The translations under genes were made by a program, and so were the position numbers. This document shows positions 38,501 to 51,500 of a stretch of DNA of 64,000 nt, one piece after another (the first letter of the stretch is position 1; the number at the start of each line of letters is the position of its first letter). Below the pieces are notes generated by a model. It worked only from the letters and a program-made list of their open reading frames with translations, was not told the origin of the DNA and did no database searches. Source of the DNA: Amblyomma americanum. Taxonomy: Eukaryota; Arthropoda; Arachnida; Ixodida; Ixodidae. The DNA is taken from NCBI RefSeq assembly GCF_052857255.1, contig NC_135500.1, forward strand, positions 49,316,272-49,380,271, given 5' to 3'.

Positions 38501-38969
38501 AACGAGATACATCGTTTTAGATCAAAACTAGCGAGATTTACGTACTTCGATTTTACAAGTCGTCGAAGAGTAGACGAGAGAGAGCTGTAAACTTTTTCTC
38601 TCAGAACGGCGCGAAAACTTCTATTCCGGCTCAAAACAACGGGATACATTGTTGTAGATCGAAACTAGCAAAATTCACGAACATCGATTTTACAAGTCGT
38701 CGAAGAGTAGACAAGAGAAAGGTGTAAACATTTTCTCTCAGAACTGCGCAAAACTTGTATTCCGACTAAAAGCAACGAGATAGATCGTTTTAGATCAAAA
38801 CTAGCGAGATTTACGTACTTTGATTTTACAAGTCGTCGAAGAGTAGACGAGAGAGAGCTGTAAACTTTTTCTCTCAGAACTGCGCCAAAACTTGTATTCC
38901 GGCTCAAAATAACGGGATACATCGTTTTAGATCGAAACTAGCGAGATTCACGAACATCGATTTTAGAAG
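35598..38969 (+). repeat. Segment repeated at +7496 bp (first copy)
   Basis: Matches 43094-46465 with almost no differences. I noted one substitution by eye (AATAACAGG at 36872 against AATAACGGG at 44368). The first copy ends where GAAGTCGAC replaces GAAGTCGCC. It contains B-order monomers, then the GATATATTG anchor at 38233. Near identity over about 3.4 kb indicates a very recent duplication or conversion. Confidence 0.9.
37643..37778 (+). repeat. 136-bp monomer duplicated in place (first of two)
   Basis: Bases 37643-37778 and 37779-37914 are a direct tandem pair of a 136-bp monomer with GATCAAAACTAGCGAGATTC and GCGCAAAACTTG. Bases 28.4-28.6 kb and 58.6-58.7 kb have a single copy at this place. 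The pair is also present at 45139-45410 (offset 7496), so it arose before that duplication. Confidence 0.87.
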
Positions 38970-40546
38970 TCGACAAAGGGTAGACGAGAGAAAGCTGTAA
39001 ACTTTCTCTCAGAACTGCGCGAAAACTTGTATTCCGGGTCAAAACCACGGGATACATCGTTTTAGATCAAAACGAGCGAGATTTACGCACTTCGATTTTA
39101 CAAGTGGTCAAAGAGTAGACGAGAGAAAGCTGTAAACGTTTCTCTCAGAACTGCGCGAAAACTTGAATTCCGGCTCAAAACAACAGGATACATCGTTTTA
39201 GATCAATACTAGCGAGATTCACGAACATCGATTTTACAAGTCGTCGAAGAGTAGACGAGAGAGAGCTAAAAACGTTTTCTCTCAGAACTGCGCGAAAACT
39301 TGTATTCCGGCTAAAAACAACGGGATAAATCGTTTTAGATCGAAACTAGCTAGATTTACGCACTTCGATTTTACAAGTCGTCGGAGAGTAGACGAGAGAA
39401 AGCTATAAGCTTTTTCTCTCAGAACTGCGCGAAAACTTGAATTCCGGCTCAAAACAACGGGATACATCGTTTTAGATCGAAACTAGAGAGATTCAGGATC
39501 ATAGATTTTACAAGTCGACAAAGGGTAGACGAGAGAAAGCTGTAAACTTTCTCTCAGAACTGCGCGAAAACTTGTATTCCGGCTAAAAACAACGGGATAA
39601 ATCGTTTTAGATCGAAACTAGCTAGATTTACGCACTTCGATTTTACAAGTCGTCGGAGAGTAGACGAGAGAAAGCTATAAGCTTTTTCTCTCAGAACTGC
39701 GCGAAAACTTGAATTCCGGCTCAAAACAACGGGATACATCGTTTTAGATCGAAACTAGAGAGATTCAGGATCATAGATTTTACAAGTCGACAAAGGGTAG
39801 ACGAGAGAAAGCTGTAAACTTTCTCTCAGAACTGCGCGAAAACTTGTATTCCGGGTCAAAACCACGGGATACATCGTTTTAGATCAAAACGAGCGAGATT
39901 TACGCACTTCGATTTTACAAGTGGTCAAAGAGTAGACGAGAGAAAGCTGTTAACGTTTTCTCTCAGAACTGAGCGAAAACTTGTATTCCGGCTAAAAACA
40001 ACGAGATACATCGTTTTAGATCAAAACTAGCGAGATTTACGTACTTCGATTTTACAAGTCGTCGAAGAGTAGACAAGAGAAAGGTGTAAACATTTTCTCT
40101 CAGAACTGCGCAAAACTTGTATTCCGACTAAAAGCAACGAGATACATCGTTTTAGATCAAAACTAGCGAGATTCACGAACATCGATTTTACAAGTCGTCG
40201 AAGAGTAGACGAGAGAGAGCTGTAAACGTTTTCTCTCAGAACTGCGCGAAAACTTGTATTCCACCTAAAAACAACGGGATACATCGTTTTAGATCGAAAC
40301 TAGCTTGATTTACGCACTTCGATTTTACAAGTCGTCGAAGAGTAGACGAGGGAAAGCTTTAGGCTTTTTCTCTCAGAACTGCGCGAAAACGTATTCCGGC
40401 TCAAAACAACGGGATACATCGTTTTAGATCGAAACTAGAGAGATACAGGATCATAGATTTTACAAGTCGACAAAGGGTAGACGAGCGAAAGCTGTAAACT
40501 GTCTCTCAGAACTGCGCAAAAACTTCTATTCCGGCTCAAACAACGG
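38233..40546 (+). repeat. C unit 2 (2314 bp, short form)
   Basis: Begins with the GATATATTG anchor. Its first 737 bp follow the 7496-offset copy. From 38971 it follows the sequence found at 47014 onward (offset 8043). The switch is inside one monomer, at GAAGTC/GACAAAGGG, so this short unit is a recombinant of two other C arrangements. Confidence 0.84.
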
Positions 40547-42171
40547 GATATATTGTTTTAGATCGAAACTAGCAAAATTCACAAACATCGATTTTACAAG
40601 TCGTCGAAGAGTAGACAAGAGAAAGGTGTAAACATTTTCTCTCAGAACTGCGCAAAACTTGTATTCCGACTAAAAGCAACGAGATACATCGTTTTAGATC
40701 AAAACGAGCGAGATTTACGCACTTCGATTTTACAAGTCGTCGAAGAGTAGACGAGAGAAAGCTGTTAACTTTTTCTCTCAGAACTGAGCGAAAACTTGTA
40801 TTCCGGCTAAAAACAACGAGATACATCGTTTTAGATCAAAACTGGCGAGATTTACGTACTTCGATTTTACAAGTCGTCGAAGAGTAGACGAGAGAGAGCT
40901 GTTAACTTTTTCTCTCAGAACAGCGCGAAAACTTGTATTCCGGCTCAAAACAACGGGATACATCGTTTTAGATCGAAACTAGCGAGATTTACGCACTTTG
41001 ATTTTACAAGTCGTCGAAGAGTAGACGAGAGAAAGGTGTAAACATTTTCTCTCAGAACTGCGCAAAACTTGTATTCCGACTAAAAGCAACGAGATAGATC
41101 GTTTTAGATCAAAACTAGCGAGATTTACGTACTTTGATTTTACAAGTCGTCGAAGAGTAGACGAGAGAGAGCTGTAAACTTTTTCTCTCAGAACTGCGCC
41201 AAAACTTGTATTCCGGCTCAAAACAACGGGATACATCGTTTTAGATCGAAACTAGCGAGATTCACGAACATCGATTTTAGAAGTCGCCGAAGAGTAGACG
41301 AGAGAAAGGTTTAAACTTTTTCTTTCAGAACTGCGCGAAAACTTGTATTCCGGCTCAAAACAACGAGATACATCGTTTTAGATCAAAACTAGCGAGATTT
41401 ACGTACTTCGATTTTACAAGTCGTCGAAGAGTAGACGAGAGAGAGCTGTAAACTTTTTCTCTCAGAACGGCGCGAAAACTTCTATTCCGGCTCAAAACAA
41501 CGGGATACATTGTTGTAGATCGAAACTAGCAAAATTCACGAACATCGATTTTACAAGTCGTCGAAGAGTAGACAAGAGAAAGGTGTAAACATTTTCTCTC
41601 AGAACTGCGCAAAACTTGTATTCCGACTAAAAGCAACGAGATAGATCGTTTTAGATCAAAACTAGCGAGATTTACGTACTTTGATTTTACAAGTCGTCGA
41701 AGAGTAGACGAGAGAGAGCTGTAAACTTTTTCTCTCAGAACTGCGCCAAAACTTGTATTCCGGCTCAAAATAACGGGATACATCGTTTTAGATCGAAACT
41801 AGCGAGATTCACGAACATCGATTTTAGAAGTCGCCGAAGAGTAGACGAGAGAAAGGTTTAAACGTTTTCTTTCAGAACTGCGCGAAAACTTGTATTCCGG
41901 CTCAAAACAACAGGATACATCGTTTTATATAGAAACTAGCGAGATTTACGCACTTCGATTTTACAAGTCGTGGAAGAGTAGACGAGATAAAGCTGTAAAC
42001 GTTTCTCTCAGAACTGCGCGAAAACTTGAATTCCGGCTCAAAACAACAGGATACATCGTTTTAGATCAATACTAGCGAGATTCACGAACATCGATTTTAC
42101 AAGTCGTCGAAGAGTAGACGAGAGAGAGCTAAAAACGTTTTCTCTCAGAACTGCGCGAAAACTTGAATTCC
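38971..42171 (+). repeat. Segment repeated at +8043 bp (first copy)
   Basis: Matches 47014-50214, including the GATATATTG anchor (40547 and 48590). Differences seen by eye are single bases, e.g. TTTACGCACTTCG against TTTACACACTTCG near 49992, and GAGTAGACG against GAGTACACG near 47297. After 42171 the offset becomes 8180, because one monomer of the GGATAAATCG type present at about 50210-50350 is missing here. Confidence 0.88.
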
Positions 42172-45100
42172 GGCTCAAAACAACGGGATACATCGTTTTA
42201 GATCGAAACTAGAGAGATTCAGGATCATAGATTTTACAAGTCGACAAAGGGTAGACGAGAGAAAGCTGTAAACTTTCTCTCAGAACTGCGCGAAAACTTG
42301 TATTCCGGGTCAAAACCACGGGATACATCGTTTTAGATCAAAACGAGCGAGATTTACGCACTTCGATTTTACAAGTGGTCAAAGAGTAGACGAGAGAAAG
42401 CTGTTAACGTTTTCTCTCAGAACTGAGCGAAAACTTGTATTCCGGCTAAAAACAACGAGATACATCGTTTTAGATCAAAACTAGCGAGATTTACGTACTT
42501 CGATTTTACAAGTCGTCGAAGAGTAGATGAGAGATAGCTGTAAACTTTTTCTCTCAGAACTGCGCAAAAACTTGAATTTCGGCTCAGAACAACGGAATAC
42601 ATCGTTTTAGATCGAAAGTAGAGAGGTTCACGAACATAGATTTTACAAGTCGTCGAAGGGTAGACGAGAGTAGGCTGTAAACTTTCTCTCAGAACTGCGC
42701 GAAAGCTTGTATTCCGGCTTAAAACAACGGGATACATCGTTTTAGATCGAAACAAGCGAGATTTACGCACTTCGATTTTAGAAGTCGTCGAAGAAGAGAC
42801 GAGAGAAAGCTGTTAACTTTTTCACTCAGAACTGCGCGTAAACTTGTATTCCGGCTCGAAACTACGGGATACATCGTTTTAGATTGAAACTAGCGCGATT
42901 TACGCACTTCGACTTTACAAGTCGTCGAAGAGTAGACGAGAGAAAGCTGTAAACGTTTTCTCTCTCAACTGCGCAAAAACTTGAATTCCGGCTCAAAACA
43001 ACGGGATACATCGTTTTAGATCGAAACTAGAGAGATTCTGGATCATAGATTTTACAAGTCGACAAAGGGTAGACGAGCGAAAGCTGTAAACTGTCTCTCA
43101 GAACTGCGCGAAAACTTGTATTCCGGGTCAAAACCACGGGATACATCGTTTTAGATCAAAACGAGCGAGATTCACGCACTTCGATTTTACAAGTGGTCAA
43201 AGAGTAGACGAGAGAAAGCTGTTAACTTTTTCTCTCAGAACTGCGCAAAAAACTTGAATTTCGGCTCAGAACAACGGAATACATCGTTTTAGATCGAAAG
43301 TAGAGAGATTCACGAACATAGATTTTACAAGTCGTCGAAGGGTAGACGAGAGTAGGCTGTAATCTTTCTCTCAGAACTGCGCGAAAACTTGTATTCCGGC
43401 TCAAAACAACGGGATACATCGTTTTAGATTGAAACAAGCGAGATTTACGCACTTCGATTTTAGAAGTCGTCGAAAAAGAGACGAGAGAAAGCTGTTACCT
43501 TTTTCTCTCAGAACTGCGCGTAAACTTCTATTCCGGCTCAAAACTACGGGATACATCGTTTTAGATCGAAACTAGCGCGATTTACGCACTTCGATTTTAC
43601 AAGTCGTCGAAGAGTAGACGAGAGAAAGCTGTAAACTTTTTCTCTCTGAACTGCGCGAAAACTTTTATTCTGGCTGAAAACAACGGTATACATTGTTTTA
43701 GATCGAAACTAGCAAAATTCACGAACATCGATTTTACAAGTCGTCGAAGAGTAGACAAGAGAAAGGTGTAAACATTTTCTTTCAGAACTGCGCGAAAACT
43801 TGTATTCCGGCTAAAAACAACGAGATACATCGTTTTAGATCAAAACTAGCGAGATTTACGTACTTGCATTTTACAAGTCGTCGAAGAGTAGACGAGAGAA
43901 AGCTGTAAACTTTTTCTCTCAGAACTGCGCGAAAACTTCTATTCCGGCTCAAACAACGGGATACATTGTTTTAGATCGAAACTAGCAAAATTCACGAACA
44001 TCGATTTTACAAGTCGTCGAAGAGTAGACAAGAAAAAGGTGTAAACATTTTCTCTCAGAACTGCGCAAAACTTGTATTCCGACTAAAAACAACGGGATAC
44101 ATCGTTTTAGACCGAAACTAGCGAGATTCACGAACATCGATTTTACAAGTCGTCGAAGAGTAGAAGAGAGAGAGCTGTAACCTTTTGCTCTCATAACGGC
44201 GCGAAAACTTGTATTCCGGCTCAAAACAACGGGATACATCGTTTTAGAACGAAACTAGCGAGATTTACGCACTTCGATTTTACAAGTCGTCGAAGAGTAG
44301 ACGAGAGAGAGCTGTAAACTTTTTCTCTCAGAACTGCGCCAAAACTTGTATTCCGGCTCAAAATAACGGGATACATCGTTTTAGATCGAAACTAGCGAGA
44401 TTCACGAACATCGATTTTAGAAGTCGCCGAAGAGTAGACGAGAGAAAGGTTTAAGCTTTTTCTTTCAGAACTGCGCGAAAACTTGTATTCCGGCTCAAAA
44501 CAACGGGATACATCGTTTTAGATAGAAACTAGCGAGATTTACGCAATTCGATATTACATGTCGTCGAAAAGTAGACGAGAGAAGGCTGTAAGTTTTTTCT
44601 CTCAGAACTGCGCGAAAACTTGAATTCCGGCTCAAAACAACGGGATGCATCGATTTAGATGGAAACTAGCGAGATTTACGCACTTCGATTTTACAAGTCG
44701 TGGAAGAGTAGACGAGAGAAAGCTGTAAACGTTTCTCTCAGAACTGCGCGAAAACTTGAATTCCGGCTCAAAACAACAGGATACATCTCTTTAGATCAAA
44801 ACTAGCGAGATTCACGAACATCGATTTTACAAGTCGTCGAAGAGTAGACGAGAGAAAGCTATAAGCTTTTTCTCTCAGAACTGCGCGAAAACTTGAATTC
44901 CGGCTCAAAACAACGGGATACATCGTTTTAGATCGAAACTAGAGAGATTCAGGATCATAGATTTTACAAGTCGACAAAGTGTAGACGAGAGAAAGCTGTA
45001 AACTTTCTCTCAGAACTGCGCGAAAACTTGTATTCCGGGTCAAACAACGGGATACATTGTTTTAGATCGAAACTAGCAAAATTCACGATCATCGATTTTA

Positions 45101-45728
45101 CAAGTCGTCGAAGAGTAGACAAGAGAAAGGTGTAAACATTTTCTCTCAGAACTGCGCAAAACTTGTATTCCGACTAAAAGCAACGAGATACATCGTTTTA
45201 GATCAAAACTAGCGAGATTCACGAACATCGATTTTACAAGTCGTCGAAGAGTAGACGAGAGAGAGCTGTAAACGTTTTCTCTCAGAACTGCGCAAAACTT
45301 GTATTCCGACTAAAAGCAACGAGATACATCGTTTTAGATCAAAACTAGCGAGATTCACGAACATCGATTTTACAAGTCGTCGAAGAGTAGACGAGAGAGA
45401 GCTGTAAACGTTTTCTCTCAGAACTGCGCGAAAACTTGTATTCCACCTAAAAACAACGGGATACATCGTTTTAGATCGAAACTAGCTTGATTTACGCACT
45501 TCGATTTTACAAGTCGTCGAAGAGTAGACGAGGGAAAGCTTTAGGCTTTTTCTCTCAGAACTGCGCGAAAACGTATTCCGGCTCAAAACAACGGGATACA
45601 TCGTTTTAGATCGAAACTAGAGAGATACAGGATCATAGATTTTACAAGTCGACAAAGGGTAGACGAGCGAAAGCTGTAAACTGTCTCTCAGAACTGCGCG
45701 AAAACTTCTATTCCGGCTCAAACAACGG
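40547..45728 (+). repeat. C unit 3 (5182 bp)
   Basis: Anchored on GATATATTG. Bases up to about 42170 match C1 at offset 11731 and C5 at offset -8043; 42172-43126 match 50352-51306. Between 43094 and 43126 it switches to the B-order segment shared with 35598 onward. The joint is visible as CTGTCTCTCAG (C-type) followed directly by CCGGGTCAAAACCACGGG (B-type). Confidence 0.84.
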
Positions 45729-46465
45729 GATATATTGTTTTAGATCGAAACTAGCAAAATTCACAAACATCGATTTTACAAGTCGTCGAAGAGTAGACAA
45801 GAGAAAGGTGTAAACATTTTCTCTCAGAACTGCGCAAAACTTGTATTCCGACTAAAAGCAACGAGATACATCGTTTTAGATCAAAACGAGCGAGATTTAC
45901 GCACTTCGATTTTACAAGTCGTCGAAGAGTAGACGAGAGAAAGCTGTTAACTTTTTCTCTCAGAACTGAGCGAAAACTTGTATTCCGGCTCAAAACAACG
46001 AGATACATCGTTTTAGATCAAAACTAGCGAGATTTACGTACTTCGATTTTACAAGTCGTCGAAGAGTAGACGAGAGAGAGCTGTAAACTTTTTCTCTCAG
46101 AACGGCGCGAAAACTTCTATTCCGGCTCAAAACAACGGGATACATTGTTGTAGATCGAAACTAGCAAAATTCACGAACATCGATTTTACAAGTCGTCGAA
46201 GAGTAGACAAGAGAAAGGTGTAAACATTTTCTCTCAGAACTGCGCAAAACTTGTATTCCGACTAAAAGCAACGAGATAGATCGTTTTAGATCAAAACTAG
46301 CGAGATTTACGTACTTTGATTTTACAAGTCGTCGAAGAGTAGACGAGAGAGAGCTGTAAACTTTTTCTCTCAGAACTGCGCCAAAACTTGTATTCCGGCT
46401 CAAAATAACGGGATACATCGTTTTAGATCGAAACTAGCGAGATTCACGAACATCGATTTTAGAAG
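43094..46465 (+). repeat. Segment repeated at -7496 bp (second copy)
   Basis: Second copy of the 3.4-kb segment at 35598-38969, nearly identical to it. At its 3' end it goes on with GAAGTCGCCGAAGAG and the TTTATATAGAAACTAG monomer (about 46560), whereas the first copy switches to another arrangement. The second copy therefore keeps the order found in C1 and C5. Confidence 0.9.
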
Positions 46466-48589
46466 TCGCCGAAGAGTAGACGAGAGAAAGGTTTAAACGT
46501 TTTCTTTCAGAACTGCGCGAAAACTTGTATTCCGGCTCAAAACAACAGGATACATCGTTTTATATAGAAACTAGCGAGATTTACGCACTTCGATTTTACA
46601 AGTCGTGGAAGAGTAGACGAGATAAAGCTGTAAACGTTTCTCTCAGAACTGCGCGAAAACTTGAATTCCGGCTCAAAACAACAGGATACATCGTTTTAGA
46701 TCAATACTAGCGAGATTCACGAACATCGATTTTACAAGTCGTCGAAGAGTAGACGAGAGAGAGCTAAAAACGTTTTCTCTCAGAACTGCGCGAAAACTTG
46801 TATTCCGGCTAAAAACAACGGGATAAATCGTTTTAGATCGAAACTAGCTAGATTTACGCACTTCGATTTTACAAGTCGTCGGAGAGTAGACGAGAGAAAG
46901 CTATAAGCTTTTTCTCTCAGAACTGCGCGAAAACTTGAATTCCGGCTCAAAACAACGGGATACATCGTTTTAGATCGAAACTAAAGAGATTCAGGATCAT
47001 AGATTTTACAAGTCGACAAAGGGTAGACGAGAGAAAGCTGTAAACTTTCTCTCAGAACTGCGCGAAAACTTGTATTCCGGGTCAAAACCACGGGATACAT
47101 CGTTTTAGATCAAAACGAGCGAGATTTACGCACTTCGATTTTACAAGTGGTCAAAGAGTAGACGAGAGAAAGCTGTAAACGTTTCTCTCAGAACTGCGCG
47201 AAAACTTGAATTCCGGCTCAAAACAACAGGATACATCGTTTTAGATCAATACTAGCGAGATTCACGAACATCGATTTTACAAGTCGTCGAAGAGTACACG
47301 AGAGAGAGCTAAAAACGTTTTCTCTCAGAACTGCGCGAAAACTTGTATTCCGGCTAAAAACAACGGGATAAATCGTTTTAGATCGAAACTAGCTAGATTT
47401 ACGCACTTCGATTTTACAAGTCGTCGGAGAGTAGACAAGAGAAAGCTATAAGCTTTTTCTCTCAGAACTGCGCGAAAACTTGAATTCCGGCTCAAAACAA
47501 CGGGATACATCGTTTTAGATCGAAACTAGAGAGATTCAGGATCATAGATTTTACAAGTCGACAAAGGGTAGACGAGAGAAAGCTGTAAACTTTCTCTCAG
47601 AACTGCGCGAAAACTTGTATTCCGGCTAAAAACAACGGGATAAATCGTTTTAGATCGAAACTAGCTAGATTTACGCACTTCGATTTTACAAGTCGTCGGA
47701 GAGTAGACGAGAGAAAGCTATAAGCTTTTTCTCTCAGAACTGCGCGAAAACTTGAATTCCGGCTCAAAACAACGGGATACATCGTTTTAGATCGAAACTA
47801 GAGAGATTCAGGATCATAGATTTTACAAGTCGACAAAGGGTAGACGAGAGAAAGCTGTAAACTTTCTCTCAGAACTGCGCGAAAACTTGTATTCCGGGTC
47901 AAAACCACGGGATACATCGTTTTAGATCAAAACGAGCGAGATTTACGCACTTCGATTTTACAAGTGGTCAAAGAGTAGACGAGAGAAAGCTGTTAACGTT
48001 TTCTCTCAGAACTGAGCGAAAACTTGTATTCCGGCTAAAAACAACGAGATACATCGTTTTAGATCAAAACTAGCGAGATTTACGTACTTCGATTTTACAA
48101 GTCGTCGAAGAGTAGACAAGAGAAAGGTGTAAACATTTTCTCTCAGAACTGCGCAAAACTTGTATTCCGACTAAAAGCAACGAGATACATCGTTTTAGAT
48201 CAAAACTAGCGAGATTCACGAACATCGATTTTACAAGTCGTCGAAGAGTAGACGAGAGAGAGCTGTAAACGTTTTCTCTCAGAACTGCGCGAAAACTTGT
48301 ATTCCACCTAAAAACAACGGGATACATCGTTTTAGATCGAAACTAGCTTGATTTACGCACTTCGATTTTACAAGTCGTCGAAGAGTAGACGAGGGAAAGC
48401 TTTAGGCTTTTTCTCTCAGAACTGCGCGAAAACGTATTCCGGCTCAAAACAACGGGATACATCGTTTTAGATCGAAACTAGAGAGATACAGGATCATAGA
48501 TTTTACAAGTCGACAAAGGGTAGACGAGCGAAAGCTGTAAACTGTCTCTCAGAACTGCGCGAAAACTTCTATTCCGGCTCAAACAACGG
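45729..48589 (+). repeat. C unit 4 (2861 bp, short form)
   Basis: Differs from C unit 2 by 547 bp, i.e. four more monomers (about 46.47-47.01 kb, including the TTTATATAGAAACTAG and GGATAAATCG types). This is consistent with C2 being a four-monomer deletion derivative of this arrangement. Confidence 0.84.
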
Positions 48590-51500
48590 GATATATTGTT
48601 TTAGATCGAAACTAGCAAAATTCACAAACATCGATTTTACAAGTCGTCGAAGAGTAGACAAGAGAAAGGTGTAAACATTTTCTCTCAGAACTGCGCAAAA
48701 CTTGTATTCCGACTAAAAGCAACGAGATACATCGTTTTAGATCAAAACGAGCGAGATTTACGCACTTCGATTTTACAAGTCGTCGAAGAGTAGACGAGAG
48801 AAAGCTGTTAACTTTTTCTCTCAGAACTGAGCGAAAACTTGTATTCCGGCTAAAAACAACGAGATACATCGTTTTAGATCAAAACTGGCGAGATTTACGT
48901 ACTTCGATTTTACAAGTCGTCGAAGAGTAGACGAGAGAGAGCTGTTAACTTTTTCTCTCAGAACAGCGCGAAAACTTGTATTCCGGCTCAAAACAACGGG
49001 ATACATCGTTTTAGATCGAAACTAGCGAGATTTACGCACTTTGATTTTACAAGTCGTCGAAGAGTAGACGAGAGAAAGGTGTAAACATTTTCTCTCAGAA
49101 CTGCGCAAAACTTGTATTCCGACTAAAAGCAACGAGATAGATCGTTTTAGATCAAAACTAGCGAGATTTACGTACTTTGATTTTACAAGTCGTCGAAGAG
49201 TAGACGAGAGAGAGCTGTAAACTTTTTCTCTCAGAACTGCGCCAAAACTTGTATTCCGGCTCAAAACAACGGGATACATCGTTTTAGATCGAAACTAGCG
49301 AGATTCACGAACATCGATTTTAGAAGTCGCCGAAGAGTAGACGAGAGAAAGGTTTAAACTTTTTCTTTCAGAACTGCGCGAAAACTTGTATTCCGGCTCA
49401 AAACAACGAGATACATCGTTTTAGATCAAAACTAGCGAGATTTACGTACTTCGATTTTACAAGTCGTCGAAGAGTAGACGAGAGAGAGCTGTAAACTTTT
49501 TCTCTCAGAACGGCGCGAAAACTTCTATTCCGGCTCAAAACAACGGGATACATTGTTGTAGATCGAAACTAGCAAAATTCACGAACATCGATTTTACAAG
49601 TCGTCGAAGAGTAGACAAGAGAAAGGTGTAAACATTTTCTCTCAGAACTGCGCAAAACTTGTATTCCGACTAAAAGCAACGAGATAGATCGTTTTAGATC
49701 AAAACTAGCGAGATTTACGTACTTTGATTTTACAAGTCGTCGAAGAGTAGACGAGAGAGAGCTGTAAACTTTTTCTCTCAGAACTGCGCCAAAACTTGTA
49801 TTCCGGCTCAAAATAACGGGATACATCGTTTTAGATCGAAACTAGCGAGATTCACGAACATCGATTTTAGAAGTCGCCGAAGAGTAGACGAGAGAAAGGT
49901 TTAAACGTTTTCTTTCAGAACTGCGCGAAAACTTGTATTCCGGCTCAAAACAACAGGATACATCGTTTTATATAGAAACTAGCGAGATTTACACACTTCG
50001 ATTTTACAAGTCGTGGAAGAGTAGACGAGATAAAGCTGTAAACGTTTCTCTCAGAACTGCGCGAAAACTTGAATTCCGGCTCAAAACAACAGGATACATC
50101 GTTTTAGATCAATACTAGCGAGATTCACGAACATCGATTTTACAAGTCGTCGAAGAGTAGACGAGAGAGAGCTAAAAACGTTTTCTCTCAGAACTGCGCG
50201 AAAACTTGTATTCCGGCTAAAAACAACGGGATAAATCGTTTTAGATCGAAACTAGCTAGATTTACGCACTTCGATTTTACAAGTCGTCGGAGAGTAGACG
50301 AGAGAAAGCTATAAGCTTTTTCTCTCAGAACTGCGCGAAAACTTGAATTCCGGCTCAAAACAACGGGATACATCGTTTTAGATCGAAACTAGAGAGATTC
50401 AGGATCATAGATTTTACAAGTCGACAAAGGGTAGACGAGAGAAAGCTGTAAACTTTCTCTCAGAACTGCGCGAAAACTTGTATTCCGGGTCAAAACCACG
50501 GGATACATCGTTTTAGATCAAAACGAGCGAGATTTACGCACTTCGATTTTACAAGTGGTCAAAGAGTAGACGAGAGAAAGCTGTTAACGTTTTCTCTCAG
50601 AACTGAGCGAAAACTTGTATTCCGGCTAAAAACAACGAGATACATCGTTTTAGATCAAAACTAGCGAGATTTACGTACTTCGATTTTACAAGTCGTCGAA
50701 GAGTAGATGAGAGATAGCTGTAAACTTTTTCTCTCAGAACTGCGCAAAAACTTGAATTTCGGCTCAGAACAACGGAATACATCGTTTTAGATCGAAAGTA
50801 GAGAGGTTCACGAACATAGATTTTACAAGTCGTCGAAGGGTAGACGAGAGTAGGCTGTAAACTTTCTCTCAGAACTGCGCGAAAGCTTGTATTCCGGCTT
50901 AAAACAACGGGATACATCGTTTTAGATCGAAACAAGCGAGATTTACGCACTTCGATTTTAGAAGTCGTCGAAGAAGAGACGAGAGAAAGCTGTTAACTTT
51001 TTCACTCAGAACTGCGCGTAAACTTGTATTCCGGCTCGAAACTACGGGATACATCGTTTTAGATTGAAACTAGCGCGATTTACGCACTTCGACTTTACAA
51101 GTCGTCGAAGAGTAGACGAGAGAAAGCTGTAAACGTTTTCTCTCTCAACTGCGCAAAAACTTGAATTCCGGCTCAAAACAACGGGATACATCGTTTTAGA
51201 TCGAAACTAGAGAGATTCTGGATCATAGATTTTACAAGTCGACAAAGGGTAGACGAGCGAAAGCTGTAAACTGTCTCTCAGAACTGCGCGAAAACTTGTA
51301 TTCCGGCTCAAAACCACGGGATACATCGTTTTAGATCAAAACGAGCGAGATTTACGCACTTCGATTTTACAAGTCGTCGAAGAGTAAACGAGAGAAAGCT
51401 GTTAACGTTTTCTCTCAGAACTGAGCGAAAACTTGTATTCCGGCTAAAAACAACGAGATACATCGTTTTAGATCAAAACTGGCGAGATTTACGTACTTCG

